The notes under the pieces: model-generated
Databases searched by the model: none
Told to the model about the DNA's origin: nothing
What the model saw: the letters and a program-made list of their open reading frames with translations, nothing else
Origin: an uncultured Paracoccaceae bacterium
Lineage (GTDB): Bacteria > Pseudomonadota > Alphaproteobacteria > Rhodobacterales > Rhodobacteraceae
Assembly: GCA_938005545.1 (NCBI GenBank)
Contig: CALKXV010000009.1
Span: 186,001 to 250,000, forward strand
Reading direction: 5' to 3'
DNA length: 64,000 bases
Shown: one piece after another, positions 61,982 through 64,000 of the stretch
How the letters are laid out: each line of letters begins with the position of its first letter
Numbering within the stretch: position 1 is the first letter of the stretch
Made by a program: the position numbers and the translations under genes

Positions 61982-62022
61982 TGACCCTGACGCGGCGTGC
62001 GTCGGCAGGCGCGTCAGGGTCA
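61982..62022 (-). terminator. strong hairpin downstream of the coiled-coil gene
   Basis: TGACCCTGACGCG (61982-61994) and CGCGTCAGGGTCA (62010-62022) form a perfect 13-bp stem with a 15-base loop, 19 bases after the stop codon. On the minus strand the downstream DNA is AACGAATTAAAAAATTG, not a U-run, so it is either an inefficient terminator or an mRNA-stabilising end. The next gene's ribosome-binding site begins about 20 bases further on. Confidence 0.6.
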
Positions 62023-62040
62023 GTGCCGTTTAAGGAAAAA

Positions 62041-63072
62041 TCAATCCAAAGCGGTGACATCCACTTCAAGAAGAATATCGTCTTCCGGTGTGGTCTCTTG
62101 ATTAAGTCCGAGAAGAGATTGAACGGCGTCTTCGACTTCATCCGTCACCTCTTTGTTGGCTGCCGCTTCTAGGGCTGCGCGCTGTGTATCGCTTTGGTTC
62201 GCCAATGCGTCATCGAGAGACGCCAGATCTTCTTCTGCTGCCTCGTATGCTGCATTGTCTTCACGCTCTTGCTCAAGGGCAGAGATTTGTTCGTCCAGTT
62301 CGACAATGTCGTCCGTGACGGATGCAATATCGCCTTCGATAGCCTCGTCAGTACCACCGGCCTCTTCCAGCGCGGCGAGCAAATCATCCAATTCATCCAG
62401 ACGAGCCGCCTTTTCCGCATCAGTCTCTGTCAGCGCAAGATCGATTTCTGCACTGCCACGCTCTGGGGCTTCCAAGGCGTCAAGAATGGCCTGCGCCTCA
62501 GCGCGTTCGGCTTCGAGCGCACGGGTCGCTTCGACTTCTTGAGCGTAAAGTGCCAACAAACCGACACGCGAGTTGGGAGACGCGTTGGCCAAGGCATTTG
62601 GTGATGCATTGGCGGCGTTCAACGCACCCAATTCGCTGGGGTGCACGCCCAATGTCCGTGCCAACTTGTTTCCGCGGGGTTTGGGAGCGGTTGCCCCTGC
62701 AGGGGCCTTAGCCACTTTGGTAACCGACTTGGTTTTCGCAACGCGCTTTACCTTTGGCGCGTCTTCTTTCTTCTTAAACAGATCACCAAGTGCTTTGATT
62801 GGGTTTTTAGATGTCTGACGCGCGGTCGATTTTTGCTTCCCGCCCGACTGCCCTCTGCTGGCCCTAGACTTTCCACTATTCCCTTTGTCAGACGATCCAG
62901 CGGACTTGCCGCTGTTTCCCTTGTCGCCGCTATTTCCGTTTCCTTTGCCGTTGCTCTTGTCTGAACCAGCATAGGCGGCGCCTGGCAGGGTGACTGTCGC
63001 TACAACGGCGGCACTTGCAAGAAGCGCCACAGACAGAGTTGAGATTTTCAAGAGGCCAGTGATAAAGTGCAT
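62041..63072 (-). CDS. secreted protein with Gly/Asn/Ser-rich region and coiled coil
   Basis: A 343-residue protein. The signal peptide (ISTLSVALLASAAVVATVTL, cleavage near AYA) is followed by a low-complexity segment with the units NGKGNGNSG, DKGNSGKS and SDKGNSGKS, then a basic stretch (about 85-145). From about residue 165 comes an acidic, Ala/Glu-rich coiled coil (ATRALEAERAEAQAILDALE, DELDDLLAALEEAGG). It resembles no family I know. ATG 63072 has TTTGGAGA upstream. It is divergent from the PepSY-like gene and may be exported or attached to the cell surface. Confidence 0.85.
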   Translation of the reverse strand: MHFITGLLKISTLSVALLASAAVVATVTLPGAAYAGSDKSNGKGNGNSGDKGNSGKSAGSSDKGNSGKSRASRGQSGGKQKSTARQTSKNPIKALGDLFKKKEDAPKVKRVAKTKSVTKVAKAPAGATAPKPRGNKLARTLGVHPSELGALNAANASPNALANASPNSRVGLLALYAQEVEATRALEAERAEAQAILDALEAPERGSAEIDLALTETDAEKAARLDELDDLLAALEEAGGTDEAIEGDIASVTDDIVELDEQISALEQEREDNAAYEAAEEDLASLDDALANQSDTQRAALEAAANKEVTDEVEDAVQSLLGLNQETTPEDDILLEVDVTALD

Positions 63073-63117
63073 AATTGTCTCCAAAATTTGTCGCGACCGT
63101 GCCATTTGGTTGCCGCG

Positions 63118-63146
63118 TTGACCGTCAATAATCACATTGCATATGA
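63118..63146 (+). promoter_or_regulatory. candidate promoter for the PepSY-like gene
   Basis: TTGACC (63118-63123), a 17-base spacer and ATATGA (63141-63146) resemble a sigma-70 promoter, giving a leader of about 50 bases before ATG 63206. The same 133-base gap also drives the coiled-coil gene in the opposite direction. No dyad clear enough to call an operator was seen. Confidence 0.35.
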
Positions 63147-63205
63147 ACGCCGACGCAACGCGCCGTTCATCCTGGGTTCAACTTGGGTGGTGTAGACCAA
63201 TTGGT

Positions 63206-63745
63206 ATGAAACGTTTTGTGTTGCCCATAGTCGTGATCATGTCAGGATCGTTTAGCAGCCCGGCATTTTCGGATGTACGCGAACTTGCGCGCAGCGAGTT
63301 GCGCGAAAGTGTACGCTTGGGGCACAGCATGAGTCTGTCCCGCTTGATGAAAGTTATGGATTCTAAAACGGACGGAAAACTTGTCGATGTTCGTGCGTTT
63401 GACGTCGGCGAAATCTATTACCATGTTCTTTTGAAGAAACCTGATGGAAGGCTGACAGTCGCCGTCGTCAACGCCAGAACTGGCAATTTCATGTCCAGGA
63501 ATTCTTCGGTTGTGAAAGACGTGATTCTAGCGACCAAAACAAAGAGCAATTCCAACAGAACCACGAATGCAAGTAATGCGGGCGGCAACGGAAACGGCAA
63601 CTCTCGCGGCAACGGAAATGGCAACTCTGGCGGGAACGGAAACGGCAACTCTGGCGGGAATGGAAACGGCAACTCTGGCGGGAATGGCGGAGGCAACTCT
63701 GGCGGCGGTGGTGGCGGCAACTCCGGCGGTAACGGAAAAAAGTAA
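63206..63745 (+). CDS. secreted PepSY-like protein with C-terminal Gly/Asn octapeptide repeats
   Basis: A 179-residue exported protein with signal peptide MKRFVLPIVVIMSGSFSSPA. A short PepSY-type domain follows (about 35-105: LMKVMDSKTDGKLVDVRAFD, YYHVLLKKPDGRLTVAVVNA). The last third is six GGNGNGNS-type units plus GGNGKK. Small PepSY proteins commonly sit next to two-component regulators, and a response-regulator gene follows 61 bases later. ATG 63206 is chosen because it starts the signal peptide. Function unknown. Confidence 0.88.
   Translation: MKRFVLPIVVIMSGSFSSPAFSDVRELARSELRESVRLGHSMSLSRLMKVMDSKTDGKLVDVRAFDVGEIYYHVLLKKPDGRLTVAVVNARTGNFMSRNSSVVKDVILATKTKSNSNRTTNASNAGGNGNGNSRGNGNGNSGGNGNGNSGGNGNGNSGGNGGGNSGGGGGGNSGGNGKK
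63581..63742 (+). repeat. in-frame 24-base repeats encoding GGNGNGNS
   Basis: Six tandem 24-base units at the 3' end of the PepSY-like gene encode GGNGNGNS, with degenerate units RGNGNGNS, GGNGGGNS and GGGGGGNS. The unit length and consensus match the array in the FecR-domain gene on the other strand, about 2.5 kb away. The DNA units are similar enough for slippage or gene conversion. Confidence 0.9.
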
Positions 63746-63806
63746 AATCGCGATAAAAACCCATAAACGCCATACTCTCGCCGTGAGAAATGGCAACTAC
63801 CATTAG

Positions 63807-64000
63807 ATGCGAATCCTTATTGCCGAAGATGACGCGACGCTTGGTCAGCAAATCAAATCCGCTCTGGCAGAAGAAGGCCGTGCAGTTGATATTGCAACCG
63901 ACGGTGAAGAAGCGCTTTTTCTGGGATCAACCGAACCTTACGATCTTGTCGTTCTCGACGTCGGATTGCCCGAACGCGATGGCATTTCTGTCTTGAAAGA
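63807..64000 (+). CDS. OmpR-type response regulator, N-terminal part
   Basis: The gene runs off the right edge. The first 64 residues form a receiver domain: MRILIAEDDATLGQQIKSAL with the acidic pocket, and the phospho-acceptor Asp in LVVLDVGLPERDGISVL. This is typical of OmpR/PhoB-family regulators of the QseB/PmrA type. It is the first member of a presumptive two-component pair and follows the PepSY-like gene. The output domain and the sensor kinase lie outside the window. Confidence 0.9.
   Translation, partial: MRILIAEDDATLGQQIKSALAEEGRAVDIATDGEEALFLGSTEPYDLVVLDVGLPERDGISVLK

Noticed and set aside
60943-63742. Repeat arrays as CRISPR or satellite DNA
   Set aside because: Both arrays are in frame, encode signal-peptide-bearing proteins, have no unique spacers and are contiguous 24-base units.

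Overview
The window looks like a chromosomal segment from an alphaproteobacterium of the Rhodobacterales (Roseobacter-type). This rests on gene content and style: many ABC, TRAP and TAXI-TRAP uptake systems beside small oxidative catabolic operons, Roseobacter-like protein sequences, and a GC content that looks like the mid-50s percent (estimated by eye). No genus can be assigned. I see no intact insertion sequence, prophage, CRISPR array or rRNA operon. One tRNA gene (Gly, GCC) is present.

Layout. 1-4.4 kb: the 3' end of an FMN-dependent L-lactate-dehydrogenase-type gene, a tiny unknown gene and pyruvate carboxylase (pyc). 4.7-7.4 kb: a tightly overlapping three-gene operon of fatty-acyl-AMP ligase, stand-alone acyl carrier protein and cyclopropane/mycolic-type methyltransferase, apparently a mini-pathway that modifies an acyl chain on a carrier protein. 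7.4-17.4 kb (all minus): a pfkB kinase, a lactonase-like amidohydrolase and an SDR, then a LysR regulator controlling hyuA-hyuB, an FAD oxidase, an HpcH/HpaI aldolase and an atypical SDR. 17.6-26.8 kb (plus): a fused E1 alpha/beta 2-oxo-acid-type dehydrogenase, a free lipoyl-domain protein, a separate alpha/beta hydrolase, a DUF4432 aldose-epimerase-like protein and a four-gene sugar ABC importer. Both halves look like sugar or sugar-acid catabolism.

26.8-43.5 kb is one long minus-strand run facing a divergent IclR regulator at 43.6 kb. It holds a cyclase-family hydrolase, cupin, SDR, 3-hydroxyacyl-CoA-dehydrogenase-like enzyme, a complete Liv-type ABC importer, a BKACE enzyme, a cytoplasmic sulfatase, a TAXI-TRAP importer, a phenol-hydroxylase-like flavoprotein and an aldo/keto reductase. 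This reads as an uptake-plus-degradation regulon for an unknown, possibly sulfated or aromatic, compound. 44.4-48.6 kb has gluconate genes (gluconokinase and gluconate 5-dehydrogenase), a DUF3179 protein, another SDR and a lone ParB/Srx-type domain. 49.2-55.2 kb has a DUF1611 protein with an ornithine/alanine-racemase-family enzyme, a truncated GntR regulator and a DctPQM TRAP importer. 55.4-57.7 kb holds two VOC proteins, a broken DUF2314 gene and its intact paralogue, followed by tRNA-Gly.

58.1-64.0 kb is the most unusual part. A CHASE2-PAS-GGDEF(degenerate)-EAL protein sits next to a FecR-domain protein, a 63-residue protein, a secreted coiled-coil protein, a small PepSY-like secreted protein and the start of an OmpR-type response regulator. 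Two of the secreted proteins end in tandem copies of the same eight-residue Gly/Asn unit (GGNGNGNA or GGNGNGNS), and the third has a degenerate version after its signal peptide. I read this as a candidate undescribed envelope or matrix system coupled to c-di-GMP and two-component signalling.
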